Shown piece after piece: positions 24,120 to 32,964 of a stretch of 38,288 bases of DNA; position 1 is the first letter of the stretch, and every line of letters starts with the position of its first letter. Both the position numbers and the translations under genes were made by a program. Source of the stretch: CAJXTB01 sp047626195. GTDB taxonomy: Bacteria; Myxococcota_A; UBA796; GCA-2862545. The stretch is taken from NCBI GenBank assembly GCA_047626195.1, contig JBLHSN010000014.1, forward strand, positions 1 through 38,288. The letters are read 5' to 3'. The notes beneath the pieces were generated by a model. That model searched no databases, was not told the origin of the DNA, and saw nothing but the letters and a program-made list of their open reading frames with translations.

Positions 24120-24868
24120 CAACCCATTGTCCGGCGCCAGGTGGGCAGGTCGGGCACGTTGAGGATGGGATTGGTCTTACGGACGTTGCCAAGCGGCGCA
24201 TGCGGCATCGTTCCGTAGTCGTGCCCCGGGTAGAGCGTCAAGTCGTCTGGCAGTGACGATAAGCGCTGCGTAAGCGTGCGGTACATCTCCTCCGAGTCGC
24301 CGCCAGGGAAATCAACCCGGCCACACCCATGCAAGAACAACGTGTCACCGCTGATCAACGCGCCGGCGCAGCGAAAGCACTGTGAACCAGGCGTATGCCC
24401 GGGTGTATGTAAGCATTGAATCTCGACAGCACCTGCGCTCACGACATCCCCGCCGCTATGCTTCACCAAGTCGCTCTGAGACAAGCCCGTCAACGCCGCC
24501 ACGCCTTCGGCTTCATGCTCGTTGACATGAACCGCGCACGGGTTGAGTGCCATCAGCTCAGCCAGTCCCTGAACGGTGTGCCCGAACAGCTCGCCGCCTA
24601 CATGATCTGGGTGGTAGTGCGTGATGAGAGCGCCGCTGATGCGCATATCGTCCGTATGTGCCGCGTCTAGGATGCCCTGCACGTCCCATGCGGGATCGAC
24701 GACGAGACACTCACGGGAAACTCGGTCACCGATGAGGTAGACGAAGTTGGCCATCTGACCCGCCACCGGGTCCGCGACCGCAAAGTCGCGTCCCGCCTTA
24801 AGCTGTCGAATATAAACTTGGTTGCTCAAAGCACCCCCAATGCCCCATCCATAGCCTGGAGCCTCCAT
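24119..24868 (-). CDS. Metallo-beta-lactamase-fold hydrolase, glyoxalase II-like
   Basis: 249 residues from ATG 24868. The metal-binding THYHPDHVGG signature, later LHTPGHTPGS, GDTLF and the final YPGHDYGT all match the glyoxalase II/persulfide-dioxygenase side of the superfamily. The usual product would be a thioester or related hydrolysis. Typical relatives begin near the segment VYIRQLKAG, so an inner start at TTG 24829 is possible; ATG 24868 lacks a good ribosome site. That ATG shares the palindrome CCATGG with the opposite gene's start. The gene is translationally coupled to the membrane-protein gene downstream. Substrate cannot be told from sequence. Confidence 0.87.
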   Translation of the reverse strand: MEAPGYGWGIGGALSNQVYIRQLKAGRDFAVADPVAGQMANFVYLIGDRVSRECLVVDPAWDVQGILDAAHTDDMRISGALITHYHPDHVGGELFGHTVQGLAELMALNPCAVHVNEHEAEGVAALTGLSQSDLVKHSGGDVVSAGAVEIQCLHTPGHTPGSQCFRCAGALISGDTLFLHGCGRVDFPGGDSEEMYRTLTQRLSSLPDDLTLYPGHDYGTMPHAPLGNVRKTNPILNVPDLPTWRRTMG

Positions 24869-26189
24869 GGCGACGCTGCTGCACACCCCAGACGCCCTCG
24901 AAACCCTGGCCGAGCAGACCGACGAGATCGGTGCCTGGGCTCGACAACGACTGACGGTACTTGCCCCCGAACGCGCCCTCGCTACCGGCCTAGTTGGGCC
25001 CCTCGCTCCGCTGCTCGGAAGTGCGGGGGTGCGCGCTGTACTTCAGAATAAGACCGCTTCAGAGCGCGGTGTAGCACTGATGTACACCGCCGGCTTGGGT
25101 GGGTTGAACCCTGACGATGATGCCCTCATCGCGGCGCTCACCGCACAACTCGGAGGCCGAGATGCTCCATCGGTTGTCTACGCCGCATACTTATTGGCGT
25201 GGTGTGAAAGGCTGCCCAACGCAGCCCTCGCCAAGGTGGTGACCTGGACCGCCAATCGTCCCCTCACCGCAGCCACCGTTGTTCTGTACGCTCCCAATGA
25301 CCCAACGGCAAAGGCAGTGGTCGCCGAGCTCGACGATTCGCAATTGCTGCCGTTCATCGAATACTTGGGTGCGCCGAGGGTCGATCTGGACACCGTCTTG
25401 GACGACGACGCTACGGAGCCAGCAGACGTCGTCGCCGCCGGCCTGACACTTGGAAGCCAGAGGTCACTGGTCGACCTACGAAAGGCACTGAACAACAAAC
25501 GTCGACGCGGAAGCGCTCACAGTCGAGGCCGCACAGCTGGTATGTCCGTACTGACCGACGCCGAAGGCGCACTAGCTGTTGCCCTACGCGCCATCTTTTC
25601 GGCCAAGCGGCACACAGTCCTTGGAGAGTTCGGCCTGCTGTACGCCGGCTGGACACGCGCCTTCACCGACGGAGACCCGACGCAAGGCGTCATCGGCGAC
25701 ATCGCACACGGCCGTCCGGACGTCTTGGGCCGCGCTCGCGCACAGACACCCAACCGTGAAGCCATCCTCGCCGGCCTTATGAGCGATGTCCCAGGAGCCC
25801 TACCGCTGTCGTTGGACGTAAACGACGAGAACGTGGCTCGAGAAGCTCTGGCATCATGGATGCGTTGCGGTGGTCACGTGGCCAGCGGTCCGCACTACCT
25901 ACACATGGCGCTGCGCGCAGCAGCCCAAGCCCCAGACGCCTTACTCACCTACCTGGCCCAACCCGAAACCCGTATCCTCGCGTACCGACTAGCAGGCGTG
26001 GTCACAACGGAAGAAGTCGTCGAGGCACTGTTGGCCCTCTCGGTGCCGGTCGAGCCCCATGAACGGATTGCCTACGCCCGCTGCCTTGTGGAGACCGGCG
26101 ACCGAGCTGTCATTCCAATACTTCGTCCGTTGCTGCAAGAAGGCGTGGAGCGCGACACCGGAACCCTGGCAAACGCGTTGTTCACCTAG
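24867..26189 (+). CDS. Uncharacterised helical-repeat (HEAT-like) protein
   Basis: 440 residues rich in Ala and Leu with regular helix pairs across the whole length (for example LPNAALAKVVTWTANRPLTAATVVLY, ALASWMRCGGHV, EEVVEALLALSVPVEPHERIAYARCLVETGDRAVIPILRPLLQEG), resembling HEAT-type solenoids. A basic patch KALNNKRRRGSAHSRGR lies near the middle. No signal peptide or membrane helix is seen, so it should be cytosolic. No family was recognised. GGAG 5 bases before ATG 24867 supports the start. It diverges from the metallo-hydrolase, and a terminator for the opposite strand lies just downstream. Confidence 0.75.
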   Translation: MATLLHTPDALETLAEQTDEIGAWARQRLTVLAPERALATGLVGPLAPLLGSAGVRAVLQNKTASERGVALMYTAGLGGLNPDDDALIAALTAQLGGRDAPSVVYAAYLLAWCERLPNAALAKVVTWTANRPLTAATVVLYAPNDPTAKAVVAELDDSQLLPFIEYLGAPRVDLDTVLDDDATEPADVVAAGLTLGSQRSLVDLRKALNNKRRRGSAHSRGRTAGMSVLTDAEGALAVALRAIFSAKRHTVLGEFGLLYAGWTRAFTDGDPTQGVIGDIAHGRPDVLGRARAQTPNREAILAGLMSDVPGALPLSLDVNDENVAREALASWMRCGGHVASGPHYLHMALRAAAQAPDALLTYLAQPETRILAYRLAGVVTTEEVVEALLALSVPVEPHERIAYARCLVETGDRAVIPILRPLLQEGVERDTGTLANALFT

Positions 26190-26218
26190 CAGGCTGTGGA
26201 GGGACGAAAACCGTCCCT

Positions 26219-26259
26219 CCAAAAAGCAAAAGCCCCGAAGGCCGAGACCTTCGAGGCTT
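26219..26259 (-). terminator. Intrinsic terminator of the tube-protein gene
   Basis: On the minus strand a 12-bp stem with one mismatch (26230-26259, six-base loop) is followed directly by TTTTGCTTTTT. It lies 20 bases after the tube-protein stop and is the clearest intrinsic terminator in the window. Confidence 0.88.
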
Positions 26260-26278
26260 CTGATCAAGACACGTTCGA

Positions 26279-26725
26279 CTAGCGAGCGCGCTCAACCATT
26301 TCCGTGGCGAGTTCGATCTTCTCGATCGCCATGTTGCTGCTGTCGGAGTCCATTTCGGGGACATACCACTTGGCGGGCCAGGCTTCGTAGAAGTTGTAAC
26401 GAGCAACTTCGGTCTCGAGGTCCTGGTCGAGAACGATGATCGAGCCGCTGCGACGGTCAATCAAACCCTTCTCGATGTTGTTGCGCCAGGTCCAGAGATC
26501 GTCCGTAGCGGTGTAGCCACGCTCGAGAACAATGTTCGCGTAGGTGGTGCGACCAGGCTTCTTACGAACGACGCGGTCGTTGCCCTGCTTGAACTCGATG
26601 ACTTCCGTCTCGGAGTCCATGCCGCTGACGGACTTAAAGCCGCCGACGATGGTCTTGGCTTCGCCAGTGATGCCCGAAATCTCGAGCAGGAAATTGTAGG
26701 AACCAAAAAGTTCTTCTGTTGGCAT
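26279..26725 (-). CDS. Contractile-tail inner tube protein (phage T4 gp19/Afp1-like)
   Basis: 148 residues. It matches the gp19-like tube family: an N-terminal GSYNFLLEISGITGEAKTIVGGFKSVSGMDSETEVIEFKQGND, KKPGRTTYANIVLERGYTATDDLWTW, and a final YNFYEAWPAKWYVPEMDSDSSNMAIEKIELATE. This is the full length usual for tube subunits of phage tails, Photorhabdus-type virulence cassettes and similar injection systems. TGAGG precedes the ATG. No sheath, baseplate, spike or ATPase gene is next to it, and it has its own terminator, so it is an isolated gene. Base composition is like its neighbours, so no sign of recent phage insertion. Its role could be structural in a distant-locus injection system, or another use of the fold. 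Confidence 0.9.
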   Translation of the reverse strand: MPTEELFGSYNFLLEISGITGEAKTIVGGFKSVSGMDSETEVIEFKQGNDRVVRKKPGRTTYANIVLERGYTATDDLWTWRNNIEKGLIDRRSGSIIVLDQDLETEVARYNFYEAWPAKWYVPEMDSDSSNMAIEKIELATEMVERAR

Positions 26726-27073
26726 GCTTGCCTCACTTTCGTTTGAGTTTGCCCTTCGCTGACGGCTCTACGAATGACGGATGCGCCTGGAGAATGATTT
26801 TGCGGTTGCCGCCGCTCTCCAGACTCGGGGAATCTACACGGCGCCCGTTACCCGGTCAATACCAAACTTCGGGAAATCCGCCGCATTTCGCAGATGTACT
26901 TCGTCAGCAGGTCGCAGAGGCGCGCTAAACGAAGCCATTGAATGTCGGTACACGCGCACTGCGTGGGGCGATACGCGCCTCCGCCGACAGGACGTCCGGT
27001 TCCGTACACGACCGATGCCACCGAGATTCGCCCATGTTTTTTCGCTGACCAGGGTAGACGACCTCCATTGGAA

Positions 27074-27099
27074 CCCCACCCCACCTGTAGGGGTGTGGG
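27074..27099 (+). promoter_or_regulatory. Leader hairpin just upstream of the ribosome site
   Basis: CCCCACCCC pairs with GGGGTGTGGG (one bulged base, 7-base loop). The stem ends 5 bases before the GGAGG ribosome site of the gene at 27115, so folding could affect initiation. No known riboswitch class was recognised. Confidence 0.35.
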
Positions 27100-27104
27100 A
27101 TCAT

Positions 27105-27109
27105 GGAGG
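27105..27109 (+). promoter_or_regulatory. Ribosome binding site deciding the exported coiled-coil protein start
   Basis: GGAGG lies 5 bases before ATG 27115. The upstream in-frame ATG at 27103 overlaps this site and would spoil the short signal peptide. Confidence 0.75.
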
Positions 27110-27114
27110 TTGTT

Positions 27115-28071
27115 ATGCTGTCCCTACTCGCCCTCATTGCCACTGCTTTCGCCGCCGACGGCTACTACGATACTGCGTCAATTGCGGCCGCATCTGCCAC
27201 GTTCACCAACGCGAACACACTGCAGACCACGTACGCCGATGTCTCTGGACGCAGCGCAGCCATTGCGGATGCCCTCAACGACTACCAAGTCTCACTAGAC
27301 CTTCTCGGAGGCGCTGCTCCAGTTGGTGACCAAGAGCACCTGGACGGTCTCAAGAGGCAGTTTTCCCGTGAACAGGCCACTCTTCAAGGATTCGTTGGCG
27401 ACCTCATCGACGAATTCGACGGCACTTTCGTCGCGGCTATGGAGCGAGCTATCGCTTCAAACGACGGGACTGCTGCCGAATGCGAAGCCCGTGTTGCTGT
27501 CGGTCGCCAGTTGCCCGGCATGCCCTCGCGGACTGAAGTAAACCCTGATTGTACCGGCGAAGACTTGAACGACAGTATTGCCGCAGCCATGGATGAAGAC
27601 CCAGCCCTTGCGCCCGCAGTCGACGCCCTCATGGCGCGGGAATGGCCTCGCTTGAACATTCCGCAGGCTCAACGGTCAGCGACGGTTGGTACTGTCGCTG
27701 TACCCGTACTTCCCTTCGCAGAGCGAGTCATGACCGACACTCTTCGACGCATCGAACGCGCAGATGATGACGCCCGCCTGCCCGTCGAAGCGGCTCTAGA
27801 GGACGGAACGGACGCGTCAGAGACTGCACGCTTGCGTGAACAGGTTGTTGGCATCGAAAGCCAGATCGCCGGGCTGCGCAATACGTCTTTCCTACCCGTG
27901 TGGGAAGCGGCAACCAAGCGCTTCAACAAGGGCATCAGGAAGGGGGGTCCGCAGGTCGGCTGGTGTGCAAACCCATCCTTCTTCGGAGGTTGTACCGTGC
28001 CTATGCTCGACGATGCAGGCTGGCGTGCCGTCGCCGACCACAACAAGGTTCGCAAAGCGGCGCGGTCTTAG
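27115..28071 (+). CDS. Exported coiled-coil protein of unknown function
   Basis: 318 residues from ATG 27115. A compact signal peptide (MLSLLALIATAFA) precedes ADGYYDTAS. The next 100 residues are helical and charged (LQTTYADVSGRSAAIADALNDYQVSLDLL, EHLDGLKRQFSREQATLQGFVGDLI). Four cysteines occur: two in the middle (AAECEARV, NPDCTGED) and two near the end (GWCANPSFFGGC), which could form disulfides in the periplasm. The end has TARLREQVVGIESQIAGLRN, a second coiled-coil segment. No family was recognised. It is followed 97 bases later by asnS; no promoter or terminator was clear in that gap. Confidence 0.8.
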   Translation: MLSLLALIATAFAADGYYDTASIAAASATFTNANTLQTTYADVSGRSAAIADALNDYQVSLDLLGGAAPVGDQEHLDGLKRQFSREQATLQGFVGDLIDEFDGTFVAAMERAIASNDGTAAECEARVAVGRQLPGMPSRTEVNPDCTGEDLNDSIAAAMDEDPALAPAVDALMAREWPRLNIPQAQRSATVGTVAVPVLPFAERVMTDTLRRIERADDDARLPVEAALEDGTDASETARLREQVVGIESQIAGLRNTSFLPVWEAATKRFNKGIRKGGPQVGWCANPSFFGGCTVPMLDDAGWRAVADHNKVRKAARS

Positions 28072-28168
28072 ACATGGGCGTCGGACAACTTCGCCACCAG
28101 GCGATTGCGCAAGCTGCAGCCCAGCCGGCACTGTCCGGGTTAGCAAGCCCCCGCTTTTGGAGGGCATC

Positions 28169-29524
28169 ATGGCTGGAGTCGACCGTCGCACCCCTATTCG
28201 GGACTTGCTAGTCAACGCCAACGCTGGAGCAGACGTCACCGTCACCGGCTGGGTGAAGACCTCGCGTTTTTCCAAGAACGTAAGCTTCGTACATGTGTTC
28301 GACGGCTCAACGCCGAAGACTGTGCAGATCGTCCTGAACGCCGAGCAAGCCGAGCAGTTCAAGGCTGAGCTCGGCATTGGTGCTGCGGTTCGCATTCATG
28401 GCGCATGGGTTCAGTCACCGGGCGGCGAGCAGTCGTTAGAAGTCAGCGCCACCGACATCACCATCGTCGGTCAAACGCATCCGTCTGACTACCCTCTACA
28501 GAAGAAGCGCACGTCCCTTGAGAACCTGCGGACCATGGCCCATCTGCGCCCACGCACCAACACCATGCAGTCGGTGTTCCGCGTTCGAAACGCTCTCGCC
28601 AACAACATCCACCGCTTCTTCCAAGATCGCGGCTTTATGTGGGTGCACACACCCATCCTGTCCACGGCAGACGCCGAGGGCGCCGGCGAGATGTTCCGCG
28701 TACTTCACGGCGACGACCCCGATTTCTTTGGCGGTCCCGCGTATCTGACGGTGTCCGGACAGCTCAACGTCGAGACCTTCGGCCAAGCGTTCACCGATGT
28801 GTACACCTTCGGTCCCACATTTCGCGCCGAGAAGAGCAACACTCCGCGCCACGCTTGTGAGTTCTGGATGATCGAGCCCGAGATCTACTTTGCGAACTTG
28901 GACGATGTCATTGCGCTCGCCACCGATTTCGTGAAGACAGTGACCAAAGCCACCGTAGAGCAGCTTCCCGATGACTTCGCTTTCTTCAATAAGTTCATTG
29001 AGAAGGGCCTTCTGGATTCTCTGAACGCCGCGATCTCCGCCGACTTCGCCCGCATCACCCATGACGAAGCTCAAGACATTCTCGTCGCCTCTGGTAAGAA
29101 GTGGGAATTCAAAGTGGGCCGCGGTGAGTCGCTACAGGCCGAGCATGAGCGCTACTTAGCGGAAGAGCACTTCAACGGTCCGGTGTTCGTCACCGACTAC
29201 CCAATGGAGCAAAAAGCCTTCTACATGCGCCTGAATGACGATCAGCGCACAGTCGCTGCTACCGACCTGTTGGTACCGCGTGTTGGCGAGATGCTCGGTG
29301 GCTCACAGCGCGAAGAACGCTTGGACGTCCTTGACGACCTGTTCCGTCGGCACAACGTTCCTGCAGAGGACTACGAGTGGTACCGTGACTTGCGGCGCTT
29401 CGGCTCGGCACCCCACGGCGGATTTGGGCTCGGTTTTGAGCGCATGCTGATGTGGATGACGGGAATGAAGAATATTCGCGACGTCATTCCTTACCCCCGT
29501 ACCCCAGGTCAAGCTGGATACTGA
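28169..29524 (+). CDS. asnS: Asparaginyl-tRNA synthetase
   Basis: 451 residues; class II synthetase that charges tRNA-Asn. The N-terminal OB-fold anticodon-binding domain (about 15-105) has VTVTGWVKTSRFSKNVSFVHVFDGS. The catalytic core has motif 2 (FRAEKSNTPRHACEFWMIEPEI) and motif 3 (GLGFERMLMWMTGMKNIRDVIPYPRTPG), whose NIRDVIPYPRTPG ending is typical of AsnRS and not AspRS. GGAGG is 5 bases before ATG 28169; a longer frame reaching 27836 lies across the upstream gene and is not the start. It is 12 bases before the STAND-like gene, with which it may be cotranscribed. Length fits the family. Confidence 0.96.
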   Translation: MAGVDRRTPIRDLLVNANAGADVTVTGWVKTSRFSKNVSFVHVFDGSTPKTVQIVLNAEQAEQFKAELGIGAAVRIHGAWVQSPGGEQSLEVSATDITIVGQTHPSDYPLQKKRTSLENLRTMAHLRPRTNTMQSVFRVRNALANNIHRFFQDRGFMWVHTPILSTADAEGAGEMFRVLHGDDPDFFGGPAYLTVSGQLNVETFGQAFTDVYTFGPTFRAEKSNTPRHACEFWMIEPEIYFANLDDVIALATDFVKTVTKATVEQLPDDFAFFNKFIEKGLLDSLNAAISADFARITHDEAQDILVASGKKWEFKVGRGESLQAEHERYLAEEHFNGPVFVTDYPMEQKAFYMRLNDDQRTVAATDLLVPRVGEMLGGSQREERLDVLDDLFRRHNVPAEDYEWYRDLRRFGSAPHGGFGLGFERMLMWMTGMKNIRDVIPYPRTPGQAGY

Positions 29525-29536
29525 CGGAGAACAATC

Positions 29537-31315
29537 GTGAGCGACGAAGCCCGGTGGGAACGACTATCAATGGGGCGTGTGGTGGCTGTTATTGCCCAGC
29601 ATGCTCCAGCTTTTCCGGACGGCTTTGGCCACTCGCCAGTTGTGATCGAGCCCAACGGAAACTCGCGCTACACAACCCTGCTCGACGGGCTGGACGCGCT
29701 GGTACGCGACCACCGCTTGCCGCCGTACCACCCGCTGTCGTTGTACGTGGCCGGTGGCCCTCGCCGCTCGCTGTGGGGCACCGCTGACCGCGGCGTCGAA
29801 CACGCCTTGGTCGAAGCCCTAAACGACGCCTCTGCACAGGGTGAACCCGTTGCCTTGGTCATTGACGGAGCCGACCGAAGCGACCCCGCCACCTTGCGAC
29901 TCGTCCTTCGCGCGGCCAATCGACCCGGCTGGTTGAAGGTTCCGCTACTGCTTGTCTTTCACGAAATCCCAGACCAAGGTCCAGTCAAGAACGCGGCGGA
30001 CGCCCTCGGCGCAGAGCCGATTCGCAAGGTAGCATCAGGCCCGGTCTCGATCGATGTTCCGCAAGAACACAAGGTCTTGCTCCGTGCGGCGGCGTGGCTG
30101 GGCTCACCGTTTAACGCCAAAGCACTCGCCGCGTTGACCGACACCACCCCACTCGCCGTTCTGCTGGCCCTGCAAGATGCCGCAGACCAAGGCGTTGCGC
30201 TTCACGACAAGGGTGCGGGTCACTTCACACTTCCAGACGCACTCTCCGACGCCCTAGGGCGCGACCTGCTGCCGAGCCTGACAGAGGCTTGGGTCGCCGC
30301 AGACCTCGCCGGACAGTCCCACCATGACGATGATGAGCCAGAGCGTGGCATCAGCGCTGCGCGCCGCGCTTGGCTATCCGACCGCCGACTGGATGCTGTG
30401 GCCTTCGCCCAACAAGCCGTTGACACGGACGACGACGATGAAGCGGTGGCCGCTCTTGCCGATCTGGCGTGGTTTCACCTGTCCATGAGCAACCTAGACG
30501 AAGCCACCGAGTGCGCCAACCGTTTGGTGTCGCTGACACAAGCCAATGTTCCGCCTGAAATCCATACGCAAGCACTGTTGCTCCGCGCCATGGTGCTGCA
30601 AGCCGTAGGTGGTGACCATATCGCCGGCGCCTTGGCCGACGTGCGAGAAGCCTCGAACAGAACCGATGACCCCGTCGAAAAAGCGCTCCGCCTTGCAGAC
30701 GAGGCCGCGCTCTCCGTGGCGGCGAACGACGTACCAGCCGGTGCACGCTGTCTGTCGAGAGCGCGAGCCCTCCTCATGCAAGACACGTCAACAGAGGCAG
30801 CCCTGGCCATCGCAGAGTCCAATCTGTTGACGGGCCGACTGCCCTTGTTCGCCAAAAACCGAGGCGAGACCGCCGTTCTCGCATCAGCAGCTCGTCATGC
30901 CCGCAAAGCCGTCGATGTCTGGGAGCCCCTTGGACGCTCGTCGGACCTGGCTATTGTATCCCGCACTCTCGGCGACTTAGAACGTCTGGCCGGCCGTGGG
31001 ACTAGTGCAATGAAACGCTATTCCGAAGCGGTTCACTTACAACGAGACATCGGCGACGACGTCGGCTTGGCCATCACAACGCATTCATTGGCAGAGGTTC
31101 TTGCAGACGTCGGCAGCCTCAACGAAGCAGTCAGTGTTCTCGCCGACAGTGTGGGTTTGAACTCGCGCACGGGTGCTGTGGGGGGCCTGTCGCAGAACCG
31201 TGAAACAGTGGAGAGCCTCCGAGCGCACAGTCTCGGCAACCTCGGGGTTCAGCGGGCACTAGATACGCTCGCTGGGCGCATTGATGGCGCAATGGAGCGC
31301 GGCGTTATTCGCTAA
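29537..31315 (+). CDS. STAND-ATPase-like protein without P-loop, with TPR tail
   Basis: 592 residues from GTG 29537, with GGAG 7 bases upstream. The first 170 residues recall the AAA/STAND ATPase module found with kinases and cyclases: VALVIDGADRSDPATLRLVLRAANRPGWLKVPLLLVFHE matches a Walker B strand and the sensor strand after it. The Walker A P-loop (GxxGxGKS) is missing, so nucleotide hydrolysis is doubtful. A winged-helix-like part (about 175-260) is followed by TPR-like helix pairs (AVAALADLAWFHLSMSNLDEATECANRLVSL, SEAVHLQRDIGDDVGLAITTHSLAEVLADVGSLNEAVSVLADSVG). It is probably a cytosolic scaffold or signalling partner. No closer family was recognised. Confidence 0.75.
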   Translation: MSDEARWERLSMGRVVAVIAQHAPAFPDGFGHSPVVIEPNGNSRYTTLLDGLDALVRDHRLPPYHPLSLYVAGGPRRSLWGTADRGVEHALVEALNDASAQGEPVALVIDGADRSDPATLRLVLRAANRPGWLKVPLLLVFHEIPDQGPVKNAADALGAEPIRKVASGPVSIDVPQEHKVLLRAAAWLGSPFNAKALAALTDTTPLAVLLALQDAADQGVALHDKGAGHFTLPDALSDALGRDLLPSLTEAWVAADLAGQSHHDDDEPERGISAARRAWLSDRRLDAVAFAQQAVDTDDDDEAVAALADLAWFHLSMSNLDEATECANRLVSLTQANVPPEIHTQALLLRAMVLQAVGGDHIAGALADVREASNRTDDPVEKALRLADEAALSVAANDVPAGARCLSRARALLMQDTSTEAALAIAESNLLTGRLPLFAKNRGETAVLASAARHARKAVDVWEPLGRSSDLAIVSRTLGDLERLAGRGTSAMKRYSEAVHLQRDIGDDVGLAITTHSLAEVLADVGSLNEAVSVLADSVGLNSRTGAVGGLSQNRETVESLRAHSLGNLGVQRALDTLAGRIDGAMERGVIR

Positions 31316-31392
31316 GGAGTAGTGCAACCAGCACAATTGGGGCACCATCATCTGCGCACGTTAGATGCCTGCGCTCATCCCCGGTACGACTG

Positions 31393-32871
31393 ATGATATT
31401 GCACAACAAAAATGCCTGTCCCAACGCCGGAGAACCCCCTTCAACCGAAGAGAGCCGCGGGGCTCAATTCTTGATGTTCGTGGGCCCCCTCGGCGGAACG
31501 ATGTCTATCGGATGGGGGCTGTTCTACGCCTGGTTCGGCTATCCTTGGCCCGTCGTTGCGTGCCTTCTGCCTATCATTATTGTCGGCTTAGCGATGCCAC
31601 TAGCAATTCGGACACGAGCAAGTCCGGTCCTCTTGGCCACAATCACTGCCTTGTGTCTTCAGCTTGCCGTGGTCGCGCCGTTGCCTTTTACGGGAGGTAT
31701 CAGCAGCTTCATCGCCCCTTGGCTGCTGGTAGTGCCGTACGTCGCCGTCTCGGGTGGAGCGCGCAGAGTCTGGCCGTTCGTCATGGCCACCACGATATGT
31801 GCCATCATCGCTCTCGCGGTAATGGAATCCTTCGGGCTACTTCCAACCCCCTACGTACCGTTTCCAATCGCCCAGCCGCTGATGACCGGCCTCTCGGCGC
31901 TGAGCGTTATGACCTGGGGCATCCTCGTTCACCAACGGGCGGTACAGCACGCGATCAGCCAAGAACAAGCGGTAAGCGCATCACTGAAGCGAGAAGTGGA
32001 CAAACATCGGAAGACCCAAGCTCACCTCGCTGCCATCCAGCGCGACCTTATCGAGGCTGCTCGAAACGCTGGCATGGCCGAAGTGGCCAATGGCGTACTA
32101 CACAACGTCGGCAACGGCCTCACCACGGTGAATGTCGGCGTCGCATTGCTCGCCGAACGGGCGAATCCGGTCCCGGTCGAACGTCTCAACGAACTTGCGA
32201 TGCTCATTGAGCTACCGGACACGTCTCGCACCGCAGTGAGCCTTTACTTGAAGCGGGTGGCTACGGTTGCCTGCGAAAAGTACAGTGCGTACACTACAGC
32301 TGTTTCGCAGCTGCGGCACCAAGTCGAGCACGTCAACACCGTCGTCCAAGCTCAACAGCACTTCGCAAGGCACGGAGGACTTGTCGCCGAGATTACAGTG
32401 CCTGACCTACTCGAGCACACCCTGCTACTTGTGGCATCGAGGCTCCAAGCCATTTCGGTCACCAAGACCGCAGTCCCCAACGTCACCCTCGCCGCTGACC
32501 GCCACAAGACCATGCTCGTGTTGCTCAATCTCATCAATAATGCCGCCGATGCTCTCCAGGGACACCTCTCCCCTGCCATCGACATTGATCTGCACGCAGA
32601 CGGAGGAGACCTCGTGATTCGGGTGGCTGACAACGGGAGCGGAATCTCCCCAGCGAATCTGGAGCGCATCTTTCATCACGGCTTCACAACCAAGCCGGCC
32701 GGACACGGCTTCGGACTTCATTCCAGTGCACTGGCCGCTCGCGAGCTTGGGGGCCAACTGGAGGTCAGCAGCCCGGGTGTAGGACAAGGTGCCACGTTCA
32801 CTTTCATCTTGCCGCTGGCCCCCCTACCGGTTCGAGCCGTCAAACAACAGTCGTCGACGCTAGATATGTAG
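31393..32871 (+). CDS. Sensor histidine kinase with integral-membrane sensor domain
   Basis: 492 residues. Five or six membrane helices fill about 28-180, with very short loops, so the stimulus may be sensed in the membrane. The dimerisation box AEVANGVLHNVGNGLTTV holds the phospho-acceptor His237; this ATGVLHNVGN-type box is a known subclass. The ATPase domain has the N box NLINNAADAL (379-388), G1 DNGSGI (413-418), F region IFHHGFTTKP and G2 GHGFGLH (437-443). No response-regulator gene is next to it, so it is an orphan kinase. The start at ATG 31393 has a weak ribosome site; ATG 31474 inside the first helix region is less likely. Gaps of about 77 and 93 bases to both neighbours show no clear sites. 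Confidence 0.92.
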   Translation: MILHNKNACPNAGEPPSTEESRGAQFLMFVGPLGGTMSIGWGLFYAWFGYPWPVVACLLPIIIVGLAMPLAIRTRASPVLLATITALCLQLAVVAPLPFTGGISSFIAPWLLVVPYVAVSGGARRVWPFVMATTICAIIALAVMESFGLLPTPYVPFPIAQPLMTGLSALSVMTWGILVHQRAVQHAISQEQAVSASLKREVDKHRKTQAHLAAIQRDLIEAARNAGMAEVANGVLHNVGNGLTTVNVGVALLAERANPVPVERLNELAMLIELPDTSRTAVSLYLKRVATVACEKYSAYTTAVSQLRHQVEHVNTVVQAQQHFARHGGLVAEITVPDLLEHTLLLVASRLQAISVTKTAVPNVTLAADRHKTMLVLLNLINNAADALQGHLSPAIDIDLHADGGDLVIRVADNGSGISPANLERIFHHGFTTKPAGHGFGLHSSALAARELGGQLEVSSPGVGQGATFTFILPLAPLPVRAVKQQSSTLDM

Positions 32872-32964
32872 TGCATCCAACTCCGTCGCTCTCCGTCCAA
32901 CATCTCCGCAGGTGTAGTCCAGCGGGTCACGGGTTACGCGCCGCTCCCTTCCCCGGAGCATGCC

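Larger units (their letters stand above)
26726..27114. other. 389-bp intergenic stretch with a leader hairpin
   Basis: This space separates the tube-protein start (minus) from the exported-protein start (plus) and should hold both promoters, but no clear -35/-10 pair was found. Frames inside it do not look coding. The only clear element is the hairpin at 27074-27099. Confidence 0.5.

Noticed and set aside
26781..27329. Plus frame across the intergenic stretch
   Set aside because: It overlaps the signal-peptide gene in another frame, lacks a ribosome site and is Arg/Cys-rich like random GC-rich frames.
27836..28168. N-terminal extension of asnS
   Set aside because: The real start is ATG 28169 with GGAGG; the extension lies antisense-like over the upstream gene in a different frame and is not like AsnRS.
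32872..32964. Possible tRNA in the gap before ettA
   Set aside because: No cloverleaf pairing or T-loop consensus could be drawn.
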